NCBI GenBank assembly: GCA_030266325.1
Contig: JAJDHT010000002.1
Coordinates: forward strand, 1-64,000
Length of the DNA: 64,000 nt
DNA from: Ruminococcaceae bacterium OttesenSCG-928-I18
GTDB lineage: Bacteria; Bacillota; Clostridia; Oscillospirales; Ruminococcaceae
Direction of reading: 5' to 3'
Positions 1 to 9,492 of this stretch are shown in pieces. The notes under the pieces are model-generated. The model searched no databases, was not told the origin of the DNA, and saw only the letters and a list, made by a program, of their open reading frames with translations. The position numbers and the translations under genes are program-made. How positions within the stretch are numbered: the stretch's first letter is position 1; every line of letters begins with the position of its first letter.

Positions 1-99
1 GGTGTGCCGATGACAAGCAAACAGTTCGAAAGGCTGACGCCGGAAGAACGAAAAGCTTACTGGATGGAATATAAAAAGCGGCTAGACCGTAAAGCCTAA
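1..99 (+). CDS. Small hypothetical protein, possibly 3' end of a gene
   Basis: An open frame runs from the window edge to TAA at 97-99. It could be the tail of a longer gene or a 29-residue protein starting at ATG 10. The peptide is charged and rich in Lys, Arg and Glu (RLTPEERKAYWMEYKKRL), the kind of short helical sequence often seen in phage or mobile-element proteins. No family is recognised. It lies in the A+T-richer stretch before tRNA-Gly and may belong to the same accessory segment as the next gene. Confidence 0.35.
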   Translation, partial: GVPMTSKQFERLTPEERKAYWMEYKKRLDRKA

Positions 100-191
100 C
101 CGCTAACCACCAGAAACAGGTCAAACCTCTACGAATAACCCGCCTCTTGTCTATATTATTGTAACACACATGATGATGGAGGGCAAGGAAG

Positions 192-452
192 ATGACTCTC
201 ACAAACGAAACAGTTTTTATGGCGGCGTCAAGAGCCTTGATTGGTAGGAAGGTTGTGCGCATGTTCTTCTGGTCAGAAACTAAGGGTGAAATAACGGGTC
301 TGGAATTTAATACCCACAGCATAGTCGGCCCAACGGCATGGGCGATCATTGCGTTTGAAGCCGGCGGTGACTTGCCTGCGCACGAAGAAAAAGTACAGCT
401 TCAAACAATCCAACAATGTAAACCTGGTTCGCATGGAATATATCTGATTTAA
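192..452 (+). CDS. Hypothetical protein, 86 aa
   Basis: This 86-residue open frame is preceded by a purine-rich ribosome-binding region (GGAGGGCAAGGAAG) and followed by a strong intrinsic terminator, so it is probably a real monocistronic gene. The protein has no clear transmembrane segment or signal peptide and no motif I recognise. Its middle (EITGLEFNTHSIVGPTAWAI) suggests a small beta-rich domain. Base composition is more A+T-rich than the housekeeping genes downstream, and it sits between the window edge and a tRNA gene, which fits horizontally acquired DNA. Function unknown. Confidence 0.5.
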   Translation: MTLTNETVFMAASRALIGRKVVRMFFWSETKGEITGLEFNTHSIVGPTAWAIIAFEAGGDLPAHEEKVQLQTIQQCKPGSHGIYLI

Positions 453-506
453 TCTCTTAGCCCAATATTTCAACGCTCACCAATGTGGCGTTTTGGTTTA
501 CCATAT

Positions 507-550
507 CCCCCGTCCTTCCTCGCGGAGGGGCGGGGTGTTTTTTTATTTTC
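507..550 (+). terminator. Intrinsic terminator
   Basis: A 12-bp stem with two G-T pairs (CCCCGTCCTTCC with GGAGGGGCGGGG) and a TCGC loop is followed by TGTTTTTTT. It ends transcription of the 86-aa gene upstream. Confidence 0.8.
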
Positions 551-690
551 CTGCCCCGAAATTTACTTGCATTTTTACTTGCATATTTCGCAGGAAAGGC
601 CGGAAAAGCCTATAAAACTGGTGTTTTGAGAAAGAAAATAACCACTCGGAATCACTGTTTTATAGCGATTGCAAGTGATTTTTATATGGA

Positions 691-762
691 GCGGCTTACG
701 AGACTCGAACTCGCCACCTTCTGCTTGGGAAGCAGACGCTCTACCGGATGAGCTAAAGCCGC
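691..762 (-). tRNA. tRNA-Gly (CCC anticodon)
   Basis: The minus strand gives a 72-nt cloverleaf. The acceptor stem is GCGGCTT with AAGCCGC, the D arm contains AGCTCATCCGGTAGAGC, the anticodon arm is TCTGC-TTCCCAA-GCAGA with CCC at the anticodon, and the T arm carries GAGTTCGAGTC. CCA is not encoded. Its 3' end abuts the A+T-richer left segment, the usual geometry for elements that integrate into tRNA 3' ends. Confidence 0.95.
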
Positions 763-927
763 ACAAGAAAGGCGATACACCGCCTTCCTATTGTACCGGC
801 AAATAGCCGGGTTGTCAACGGTTTCTTCTCTTGCAGGCAGCGTTGGGGTTTTGCCCCTTTACTTTGCAAGGGCCGGCCACTTTGTGTTGCCCCAGGCACT
901 TTTCGGTGTGGGGTACCCGCCCGGGTT

Positions 928-2913
928 TTACCCGCCTTCGGGTGTGGGAGGGGCGGGCGGTTCGGGGGTCGGATCCGGCGTAGGCGCCGGGGAGGTCATC
1001 GCTGCATTCACGGTGTCCCCCGAGCGGATGGTGCCGCCGTCCCGGTCGGTGCTTACGATGGTTCCGTTTGCGTCTCCGGAGGCGGCCGAGATGTTTACAT
1101 TGATACCGCTGGGGGTATTGCGCAGCGCATTGAGCGCCTGCTGGGCCTGCGCCAGGGTCATACCGGTCACGTTGGGCATAGAGACGTCACTCCAGAAGGT
1201 GACGGTGACGGTGTCGCGGGAAAGGTCGACCGTCTGCCCCGCGCTGATACTCGTTTCGGCAACGGTACCCGGCACACCTCGCCCGTCGTTCGACTTGGTG
1301 CTGGTGGTGTAGTTGATACCGGCCTCCCGCATCTGGCTTCTCACGTCGCCCTCCGACAAGCCGTTCAGGTTGGGCATGCGGGCCTCTTCGGGTTCCTCAG
1401 AGATGTATAGCGTCACACGGCTGCTGGCGGTGAGCTGTGTGCCTGCGGCGGGGTCGGTACGTACGACAACGCCGGCTTCCTCGTCTCCGGTATTCGAGAC
1501 GGTCTCTTCCGAGTATTGGACACCCAAAGCCGTCAAGGCCGCAATGGCCTCATTGCGTTTTTTGCCCACCAGGTTTGGCATTTCCTCGGTCTGCTGCCCT
1601 TTGCTGACAACAAAACGTAAGGGCACGCTGCCATCCCAGGAGGAACCGGCCTCCGGGAACTGTGAGATGATGCGGCCTTCAGGCACATCATCGCTGTATT
1701 CTTCGGTAGGCGTGGCGAAGGTGTAGTCGGTGTATGAGTTGCCTTTCACCACGTCGGCATACACCATACCCACGAAGTCGGGTACGGTTAGATCTCCCGA
1801 CGGCACGGATATCGAGTAGGAGCTGACGGGTTCGTCCTTGCCGCCGCCGAAGACGGAGACCAACAAAATGATGATGACAAGCACGATGATGGCGGCAAGC
1901 GCCGCCCCGCCCACGATGAGCTGCTGCTTGGAAAGCCCCAAGGGGCCTTTGGCCGTCCGACCGCCTTCGCCGGTGAAGGCAAGGCGCAGGTCGGGGATGT
2001 TTTGGATGCGCTCTGCCGGGGTGATGCGCATGGCCCGTGTGATCGCCGTAGAAAGAAACGCAGGGATGTCTTTATACAGGGCGCGCGCCGGGCGCAGGTT
2101 GTCCTGCATTTTGCGTTCATCTGCGGGGACAGGGTCCTCATCGGTCAGCATCCGATAGAGCACGGCACCCAAAGCGTAGACGTCGGTATACCGGCCCTCA
2201 AACTCACTGGCGGCATACTGTTCGGGGGCGGAATATCCGGGGTAAAGCTTGGGTTTCAGCTCGCTGCCTTGCTGCCGCAGGGCCAGGGTGGCAAACCCGC
2301 CCAGTTTGGCGCTGCCGCCGCTTTCCAGGATGATGTTGTCCGGGCAGATGCCGCGGTGCACGATACTGGCCGAGTGCATGGCCTCCACACCTATCATGAC
2401 CGGGCGCAAAATGGCAAGGGCCTTTGCCGAGTCGATAGGTTCGTCCTGCCGTGTCATAAACTCGGTCAGGGTAGGGCCCTCCACCTTTTCAAGCACGGCA
2501 TAGGCGGTGTTGTTTTCTTCCAGCACATCCAGCACCTGTACAAGCCCCTCCACAAGGCCCATACGCAGCAGGATGCCATACAGTTCCGCATAGTCCATGC
2601 GGGTGGTCTTGAACAGAACCTCACACCCGGGTTTTGCAATGATCGACCCGGTTTCGTCACGGGTGGCACAGAGGGTGACGGGCATATATTCTTTGATATG
2701 AACCCGCTGCAGGGTGTTCGCATCGATGGCGGAGTAGGTAACACCCTCGCCGTCGATATCGATATACCGGCCAACAGTATACCGCCCACCCAGGACCCAG
2801 CCGTTTGGCAGGGCGCCCCCAGGGTTGGTGTTCTCAAAGCGGATTCCGCACTTTGGGCATTTGTCGGTGCCGATAGGCACCCGGCTCATGCAGTTGTCGC
2901 AGATCCTTTCCAC
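928..2913 (-). CDS. Zinc-ribbon/PASTA membrane protein with degenerate kinase domain (pseudokinase)
   Basis: A 661-aa PrkC-like protein. Residues 5-22 hold two CxxC pairs (C5, C8, C19, C22), a zinc ribbon. Residues about 44-315 are a Ser/Thr kinase fold keeping the VHIK lysine (K74) and the APE motif (229-231). However, the catalytic loop reads HRGICPDN, with Gly188 in place of the catalytic Asp, and the DFG motif reads GFA (206-208). Both essential aspartates are missing, so phosphotransfer is unlikely. One transmembrane helix (about 332-356) is followed by four PASTA-like repeats (from about 377 on, with MPNLVG, MPNLNG and MPNVTG starts) and a Pro-rich tail. PASTA repeats typically bind peptidoglycan or muropeptides. 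GTG start behind AAAGGTGG. Last gene of the rplU operon. Probably a wall sensor or scaffold rather than an active kinase. Confidence 0.9.
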   Translation of the reverse strand: MERICDNCMSRVPIGTDKCPKCGIRFENTNPGGALPNGWVLGGRYTVGRYIDIDGEGVTYSAIDANTLQRVHIKEYMPVTLCATRDETGSIIAKPGCEVLFKTTRMDYAELYGILLRMGLVEGLVQVLDVLEENNTAYAVLEKVEGPTLTEFMTRQDEPIDSAKALAILRPVMIGVEAMHSASIVHRGICPDNIILESGGSAKLGGFATLALRQQGSELKPKLYPGYSAPEQYAASEFEGRYTDVYALGAVLYRMLTDEDPVPADERKMQDNLRPARALYKDIPAFLSTAITRAMRITPAERIQNIPDLRLAFTGEGGRTAKGPLGLSKQQLIVGGAALAAIIVLVIIILLVSVFGGGKDEPVSSYSISVPSGDLTVPDFVGMVYADVVKGNSYTDYTFATPTEEYSDDVPEGRIISQFPEAGSSWDGSVPLRFVVSKGQQTEEMPNLVGKKRNEAIAALTALGVQYSEETVSNTGDEEAGVVVRTDPAAGTQLTASSRVTLYISEEPEEARMPNLNGLSEGDVRSQMREAGINYTTSTKSNDGRGVPGTVAETSISAGQTVDLSRDTVTVTFWSDVSMPNVTGMTLAQAQQALNALRNTPSGINVNISAASGDANGTIVSTDRDGGTIRSGDTVNAAMTSPAPTPDPTPEPPAPPTPEGG

Positions 2914-2998
2914 CGTTCATGCCACCTTTCTGTCCTGCAGCCCAGAGCACTCCTTCTCCGGGCTGTCCATGCTTGTGCAAGCTTTTCACTCAAAAACC

Positions 2999-3736
2999 TT
3001 ATATAGCCAAATCTTCTTCGTTCTCCAGGTTGTGCCAAACGTCCTGCACGTCGTCATCTTCCTCCAGATGCTCCACGAGCAGGCCGAAGTTCTTCAGGTC
3101 CTCTTCTGAGGAGAGAGCCACACGGGTCGAGGGTACATAGGCCACCTCGGCCGAGGAGATTTCATGTCCTTTGGCCGTCAGCGCCTCGCTCACCTCATGT
3201 ACTTTGCCGGGCTCGGTCACGACCTCGCACACGCCGTCGTCCAAATCGAAATCTTCGGCGCCCGCCTCAAATACATCCTCCATGAGCTGTTCTTCATCAA
3301 AAGCATCACTCTCAAGTAGCAATAGACCCTTTTCAGAGAACAGATAGGCCACCGAGCCAGACTGTCCCAGGTTTCCGCCATACTTGTCGAAATAATGGCG
3401 CATGTTGGCGGCCGTGCGGTTGCGGTTGTCGGTCAGTGTCTCCACCATGACGGCAATGCCCGAGGGGCCGTACCCCTCATACAGAATGCTCTCGTAGTTG
3501 TCTTTTTCGCCGCCCTCCGCCCGTTTGATGGTGCGGGTGATGTTGTCGTTTGGGACATTGAGGCTTTTGGCTTTGGCAATCAGGTCCCTCAATTTGGCGT
3601 TGTTGGCGGGGTCGGAACCGCCCTCGCGTACCACAACGGTAATTTCCCTGCCAATTTTGGTAAACACCTTGGCCTTCTGGGCATCTGTTTTTTCCTTTTT
3701 ACGTTTGATATTGTTCCACTTACTGTGACCAGACAA
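2999..3736 (-). CDS. yebC: YebC/PmpR family protein
   Basis: A 245-aa YebC-family protein starting LSGHSKWNNIKRKKEKTDAQ, the family's hallmark N-terminus. The frame stays open further upstream, but the conserved start and a GGAGG set a suitable distance away point to the TTG at 3736. Family members act as transcription factors or, as shown recently for some, assist translation of difficult proline-rich stretches. Acidic C-terminal part (EHLEEDDDVQDVWHN) as usual. It lies between mrnC and the pseudokinase gene in the ribosome-assembly operon. Confidence 0.95.
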   Translation of the reverse strand: MSGHSKWNNIKRKKEKTDAQKAKVFTKIGREITVVVREGGSDPANNAKLRDLIAKAKSLNVPNDNITRTIKRAEGGEKDNYESILYEGYGPSGIAVMVETLTDNRNRTAANMRHYFDKYGGNLGQSGSVAYLFSEKGLLLLESDAFDEEQLMEDVFEAGAEDFDLDDGVCEVVTEPGKVHEVSEALTAKGHEISSAEVAYVPSTRVALSSEEDLKNFGLLVEHLEEDDDVQDVWHNLENEEDLAI

Positions 3737-3846
3737 ACCAGACCCTCCACGTAATGGCGTTGTTTTTGCATGACAATGACGTCTGCGCGCGAAATAACAT
3801 CTTATTATAGCATGTGTGTGCCCAAAGTTCAAATTTCCTGTCCACT

Positions 3847-4254
3847 TTAGGCGCTGTGCTCATATTCCTTCCAAAGCAGGTCGAACAATTCGTCAATGCG
3901 CTCGTGCCGGTCTTGCAGATACAGCCAGCCAAACAGGGCCTCAAGACCCGTGGAGGCCCGATACTCCTGCACACTTGCGTGTTTGGACACCGCCGCCTTG
4001 CTGGCGTTGCGCCCCCGGCGCACGATGTCCTTTTCCGCTTCTTTCAGGTGCGGCAGCAAGGTTTCCAGCAAACGGGCCTGTGCTTTGGCGGAGACAAGTG
4101 TGATTGCCTCGTGGTGGAGTACGGCCGGTGTGGCGTGGCTTTTTGAAACAAGGCGGGCGCGCACCAGGAGCTCCAGCACACCGTCACCCACAAAAGCCAG
4201 GGAGAGGGGAGAGCGCTCCCTTATATCGATGTCACTGTGAAAGGGCGGGAGCAT
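3847..4254 (-). CDS. mrnC: Mini-ribonuclease 3
   Basis: A 135-aa protein matching Mini-III, an RNase III catalytic domain without a dsRNA-binding domain, which in Bacillus trims the ends of 23S rRNA precursor. The signature LSLAFVGDGVLELLVR near residues 17-32 contains the catalytic-domain Asp, and the C-terminal stretch ASTGLEALFGWLYL holds the second conserved acidic region. ATG start behind GGAGG. It sits downstream of obg, matching a ribosome-maturation theme. In many Firmicutes mrnC lies next to cysS, so this location is a local rearrangement. Confidence 0.93.
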   Translation of the reverse strand: MLPPFHSDIDIRERSPLSLAFVGDGVLELLVRARLVSKSHATPAVLHHEAITLVSAKAQARLLETLLPHLKEAEKDIVRRGRNASKAAVSKHASVQEYRASTGLEALFGWLYLQDRHERIDELFDLLWKEYEHSA

Positions 4255-4313
4255 GGAATCCTCCTTTTGCAGGTTCAGTGGGGTACAGGGGGAAGTGTCT
4301 TTGTTCGTGCCGG

Positions 4314-5654
<1,341 letters not shown>

Positions 5655-5906
5655 TCACTGGACGATAGAAACACGCTTGCGGTCCTTGCCCCAGCGCTCG
5701 AAGCGAACCTTGCCGTCCGCAAGAGCGAACAGGGTGTCGTCTTTGCCCTTGCCCACGTTCACCCCGGGGTGGATATGGGTGCCGCGCTGACGCACCAGAA
5801 TATTCCCGGCCAGAACAAACTGCCCGTCGGCCCGTTTTACACCCAGCCGTTTGGACTCGGAGTCGCGGCCGTTTTTGGTTGAACCAACACCTTTTTTATG
5901 TGCCAT
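5655..5906 (-). CDS. rpmA: 50S ribosomal protein L27
   Basis: An 83-aa L27 beginning directly [18 protein letters not shown], so its N-terminal arm, which reaches the peptidyl-transferase centre, needs no processing beyond possible Met removal. Most Firmicutes make L27 with an extension of about nine residues removed by the Prp protease, encoded between rplU and rpmA. Here both the extension and prp are absent: only about 15 nt separate the two ribosomal genes. A good Shine-Dalgarno (AAGGGAGGCG) precedes the ATG. Confidence 0.97.
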   Translation of the reverse strand: MAHKKGVGSTKNGRDSESKRLGVKRADGQFVLAGNILVRQRGTHIHPGVNVGKGKDDTLFALADGKVRFERWGKDRKRVSIVQ

Positions 5907-5921
5907 TCTTTTTCGCCTCCC

Positions 5922-6236
5922 TTATTTACCGGAGATCTCGGTGATTTCTACTTTGGTATAGGGCTGGCGGTGGCCAATGCGGCGCACGCTGCCCTTTTTG
6001 GGTTTGTAGGTGATGATGTTGAGCTTTTTCCCCCGGCCGTTTTTCAGCACCTGGCCGGTCACTTTGGCGCCCGACACGAGAGGGGTGCCAACCGTCACTT
6101 TGCCGCTGTCTCCCACGGCGAGTACATCTTCGAAAACGACGACATCGTCTTCGTTGGCGGGCAGCTTTTCCAGGAAGAGAACATCGCCCTCTTCCACACG
6201 GTACTGCTTTCCGCCGCTTTCGATGATTGCATACAT
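5922..6236 (-). CDS. rplU: 50S ribosomal protein L21
   Basis: A 104-aa L21, recognised by MYAIIESGGKQYRVEEGD at the N-terminus and GHRQPYTKVEI near the C-terminus. The ATG at 6236 is used rather than the upstream in-frame codon because all L21 proteins start at this point. First gene of the operon rplU-rpmA-obg-mrnC-yebC-pseudokinase. A sigma-A type promoter lies about 95 bp upstream, leaving an untranslated leader that may be the known L21 autoregulatory leader. Confidence 0.97.
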   Translation of the reverse strand: MYAIIESGGKQYRVEEGDVLFLEKLPANEDDVVVFEDVLAVGDSGKVTVGTPLVSGAKVTGQVLKNGRGKKLNIITYKPKKGSVRRIGHRQPYTKVEITEISGK

Positions 6237-6321
6237 TATGAATCCCTCTTTTTTCCTGGGTCTCGCTGGCATCAGGTGGGCAAAAATCACATCGCCACTT
6301 TTCGGTACCCATGCCACGCGG
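6237..6321 (-). promoter_or_regulatory. 5' leader of rplU, candidate L21 leader RNA
   Basis: About 85 nt lie between the expected transcription start and the rplU ATG, with short complementary segments (TGGCATGGG, CCCACCTGATGCC). Firmicutes commonly have a structured L21 leader here. The position fits, but I cannot confirm the fold by eye. Confidence 0.4.
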
Positions 6322-6328
6322 CCTTAAC

Positions 6329-6358
6329 ACTATAGCATATTAAAACACTCTGTGTCAA
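6329..6358 (-). promoter_or_regulatory. Sigma-A promoter of the rplU operon
   Basis: On the minus strand TTGACA (-35, 6353-6358) and TATAGT (-10, 6329-6334) are 18 bp apart. It drives rplU and the genes behind it. Confidence 0.75.
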
Positions 6359-6363
6359 CACAG

Positions 6364-7008
6364 TCAGTCTGCTTGTTTCACCCCTTTTTTCGGGCAGAGG
6401 GCATCGAGCACACACCGGCTGCAATGCGCTGTGCGCGCGGTGCAAACGGCCCGCCCATGCAGCACCAGGCGGTGGCAGAAATCGTTTGACTCCTCGGCAG
6501 GCAGGGCTTTTCGCAGGGCATTTTCCACCTTGAGGGGGTCTTTGCTCGCAAGGAAACCCAGGCGGTTCGAGATGCGGATGCAGTGGGTGTCAGCAATCAC
6601 GACGCCGGGCACATGGTAGACATCGCCCAAAATCAGGTTGGCGCTTTTCCGCCCCACGCCGGGCAGTGCCAGCAGCTCTTCCATCGTCTTCGGCACCAGC
6701 CCCTCATATTTTTCGCACAATATTTGCGCCGTGGCTTTCAGGTCTTTCGCCTTGCTGTGGTAAAATCCACAGCTACGTATGATTCCCTCTATCTCATCCA
6801 AAGGCGCATCCGCCAGGGCTTGCAGGGTGGGGTAGCGCGCAAACAGCACAGGGGTAATCTGGTTGACACGCGCGTCGGTGCATTGGGCGGAGAGGCGCAC
6901 CGCCACCAGCAGCTGCCACGCGTCCGCATAGTCCAAAGAGCATATTTCCACAGGGTAGGCCTCTTTTAGCAGGGCCACCATTTTTGCCGCATCGGTTTTG
7001 GTTCTCAT
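6364..7008 (-). CDS. nth: Endonuclease III
   Basis: A 214-aa DNA glycosylase/AP lyase of the HhH-GPD superfamily that removes oxidised pyrimidines in base excision repair. The helix-hairpin-helix LPGVGRKSAN contains catalytic Lys121, Asp140 follows in VVIADTHC, and the C-terminal cluster C189-X6-C196-X2-C199-X5-C205 binds [4Fe-4S]. Length is normal. It starts 57 bp after the GH3 gene on the same strand and may share its transcript. Confidence 0.96.
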   Translation of the reverse strand: MRTKTDAAKMVALLKEAYPVEICSLDYADAWQLLVAVRLSAQCTDARVNQITPVLFARYPTLQALADAPLDEIEGIIRSCGFYHSKAKDLKATAQILCEKYEGLVPKTMEELLALPGVGRKSANLILGDVYHVPGVVIADTHCIRISNRLGFLASKDPLKVENALRKALPAEESNDFCHRLVLHGRAVCTARTAHCSRCVLDALCPKKGVKQAD

Positions 7009-7065
7009 GCTTCCTCCCGGGTTGCCTTAGGTAGTGTTTTATGATGCTTTCGCCGGCGTCCCGGC

Positions 7066-9492
7066 TCAGCCTCGATAGGGCGGTTTTTTTACAAACGCTT
7101 TCACAAACCGGGCCACGCTGCCTTTGCCGTTGCACAGCGCCAACAGGGCCTGCGCCGCGGCGGGAGAGAGGCGCCCCTGGCTTTGCAGCGCGAGGTTTTT
7201 GAAAGGGAGGTCTCCCACCATCTGGCGGATGGCCTTGTCGTTCACGGCGGGGTCGGAGGAAAAATGGATGTGCTTTTTGGCAACGGACAAACCGAAAGAG
7301 GCAAGTTTCCTTCCCCAGAAGCTGCCCTTCATCTGGCGCAAAGGCGTAACAGGGGTGTAATGGCCGGGGGAGGGGGTGCGGTTCAGAGAGAGCCGCGCCC
7401 CATAGAGCTCGGCAAAATTTGCGGTGGGGAAGTGGTTGTCTTCCACGTCCCCATAGGGGCCCTCGGCCGCTTCGATGGGCTCGGGGTGTGCCTGAATGCC
7501 CTCCAGCTCCAGCAGGGTGCGCAGGTGGATTTCCCGGCTGCACGCCCCGACGCCAATTTCGCAGACCCCCTCTTCCACCACCATGCTGCCGCTGGTTTTG
7601 TCATAGAATGCGAAATGCTCATAGGGCAGAAGGATCTCCACATTTTTTTCTTCGCCCGGGGCAAGTGCCACACGGGCAAAGCCCACCAGCTCGTGCACCG
7701 GGCGGAAAACGGCGGTTTTCATGTGTGCCGCATACACCTGCGCAATCTCTTCCCCGGCCACTTCCCCCACGTTTTTCACGAGGAAGCCCACCTTAACTCC
7801 TCCGCCCGCGCGAAGGGTATCGCTGGACAGGGCCAGGTTGCTGTAGGCAAACTTTGTATAGCTCAGCCCAAAACCGAAGGGGAACAGGACCTCTTTGTCG
7901 GCGGTGTCGTAGTACCGGTACCCCACGTAGAGGCTCTCGTTATAGCTCACCTCATCGGGCCCCATGGGGAAGTGGTGATAGCTGGGGGTGTCCTCCAAAG
8001 CATCGGGCCAGGTTTCGGGCAGCTTACCGCAGGGGTTTTCCCTCCCGAAAAGCAAGCGAAATGCCGCTTCGCCCACGCCTTCGCCGCCCAGGTAGAGCAA
8101 GAGCAGGCTTTTTGCCTTTGAAAGCCAGGGCATCTCCACAGGCGCGCCGCAGCTCAGCACGACACATACGTTGGGGTTGGCCGCCTGTACGGCGTGCAAC
8201 AGCCGGATCTGGCTCTCCGGCAACCGCAGGTGATCCCGGTCATAACCCTCGCACTCGTACAGGTCGGGCAGGCCGAGGAACAAAAGCACCTGCTCCGCTT
8301 TCCCCGCAACGGCCACGGCATTCAGCAAAAGCGCATCGTTTGTCTCGGTGCCGCGGTAGCCGGGGGTATAGAGAAAGTCGATGCCCTGTTCGTCCAGCAC
8401 CTCTTTGAAACTGACGAGTTTTTTGGGGTTGATGAAAGAGGAGCCGCCGCCCTGGTAGCGGGGTTTTTCGGCCATTTCGCCGATGATGGCAAACGACGCG
8501 CTTTCCCTTAGGGGCAGTTGCCCCTCGTTTTTCAGCAAAACCGCGCTCTTGCAGAGGGCTTTCACCGCAAGCGCATGGTGGTCCTCCCAGTCGCAATAAT
8601 AGGCGGGCGCGCTTTCTTTTTCATAGGCAAAAACCAGGCGCAACAGGTTGAGGCAGGCGGTGTCCAGCTCTGTTTCGCTCAGTTCCCCGCGCGCCACGGC
8701 CTGTTCGATCTCCCAGTCGTTCATGCCGCCCGAGGCGGGCATCTCGAGGTCGAGCCCGGCCGCAATGCCCGCAGGGCGGTTGTAAACCGCCCCCCAATCG
8801 CTGATGACGGCCCCCTTGAAACCAAACCGCAGGCGCAAGATGTCCGTCAGGAGTTTTCGGCTTTCGGTGGCATAGCTGCCGTTCACGCGGTTGTAGCTGG
8901 CCATCACCGTGGCGGGCTGTGCCTTTTTGACGGCGATTTCGAAGGCGCGCAGATATATTTCGTACAGGGCGCGCTCGTCCACGGCCATGTTGATGGACAT
9001 CCGCAGGGTCTCCTGGTTGTTTGCGGCATAGTGCTTGATGCTGGCGCCCACCCCTTTTTCCTGTAAACCGTCGATAAACCCTGCGGCCAGTTCCCCGGCC
9101 AGCAGGGGGTCTTCAGAATAATACTCAAAATTCCGGCCGCAGAGAGGGCTGCGCTTGATGTTGACCCCCGGCCCCAGCACGAGGCCTACGCCATTTTCCA
9201 GCGCTTCTTCGGCGACGGCACGGCCCACCTGCCGTGTCAGCTCGGGCGAAAACGAACAGGCCAGCGCGCACTCGGTGGGGAAACAGGTGGCGCGGCGGCT
9301 GGCCCCGCCGTTTTCCTGCTCATGTTCGGGGTCTTCGTAGCGCAGGCCATGGGGTCCGTCGGCCATGCGCAGGCGGGGGATACCCTTTGCAGACATCGGT
9401 TTCGTCGTCCAGCTGTCCGCCCCGCTGCAAAGGCAGGCTTTCTCCCGCACGCTCAGGCTGTCAATCAGTTCCCACAAAGCTTTGTCGTCCAT
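7066..9492 (-). CDS. Beta-glucosidase, glycoside hydrolase family 3
   Basis: An 808-aa GH3 enzyme. The N-terminal barrel contains GIPRLRMADGPHGLR and the conserved KHY (153-155), and the nucleophile is Asp232 in VISDWGA. The second domain follows, then a fibronectin-III-like C-terminal domain (LFPFGFGLSYTKF and onward). No signal peptide is present, so it acts in the cytoplasm on imported disaccharides, most likely beta-glucosides. Its ATG overlaps the stop of the upstream symporter gene (ATGA), so uptake and hydrolysis are translationally coupled. The exact sugar cannot be read from sequence. Confidence 0.95.
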   Translation of the reverse strand: MDDKALWELIDSLSVREKACLCSGADSWTTKPMSAKGIPRLRMADGPHGLRYEDPEHEQENGGASRRATCFPTECALACSFSPELTRQVGRAVAEEALENGVGLVLGPGVNIKRSPLCGRNFEYYSEDPLLAGELAAGFIDGLQEKGVGASIKHYAANNQETLRMSINMAVDERALYEIYLRAFEIAVKKAQPATVMASYNRVNGSYATESRKLLTDILRLRFGFKGAVISDWGAVYNRPAGIAAGLDLEMPASGGMNDWEIEQAVARGELSETELDTACLNLLRLVFAYEKESAPAYYCDWEDHHALAVKALCKSAVLLKNEGQLPLRESASFAIIGEMAEKPRYQGGGSSFINPKKLVSFKEVLDEQGIDFLYTPGYRGTETNDALLLNAVAVAGKAEQVLLFLGLPDLYECEGYDRDHLRLPESQIRLLHAVQAANPNVCVVLSCGAPVEMPWLSKAKSLLLLYLGGEGVGEAAFRLLFGRENPCGKLPETWPDALEDTPSYHHFPMGPDEVSYNESLYVGYRYYDTADKEVLFPFGFGLSYTKFAYSNLALSSDTLRAGGGVKVGFLVKNVGEVAGEEIAQVYAAHMKTAVFRPVHELVGFARVALAPGEEKNVEILLPYEHFAFYDKTSGSMVVEEGVCEIGVGACSREIHLRTLLELEGIQAHPEPIEAAEGPYGDVEDNHFPTANFAELYGARLSLNRTPSPGHYTPVTPLRQMKGSFWGRKLASFGLSVAKKHIHFSSDPAVNDKAIRQMVGDLPFKNLALQSQGRLSPAAAQALLALCNGKGSVARFVKAFVKKPPYRG

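Noticed and set aside
485-751. 88-codon plus-strand frame ending inside tRNA-Gly
   Set aside because: Its last third is the translation of the antisense tRNA and it runs over a terminator; not a protein gene.
2999-3832. Longer 277-codon version of yebC
   Set aside because: The extra N-terminal 32 residues are not part of the family; the TTG at 3736 gives the conserved SGHSKW start with a good Shine-Dalgarno.
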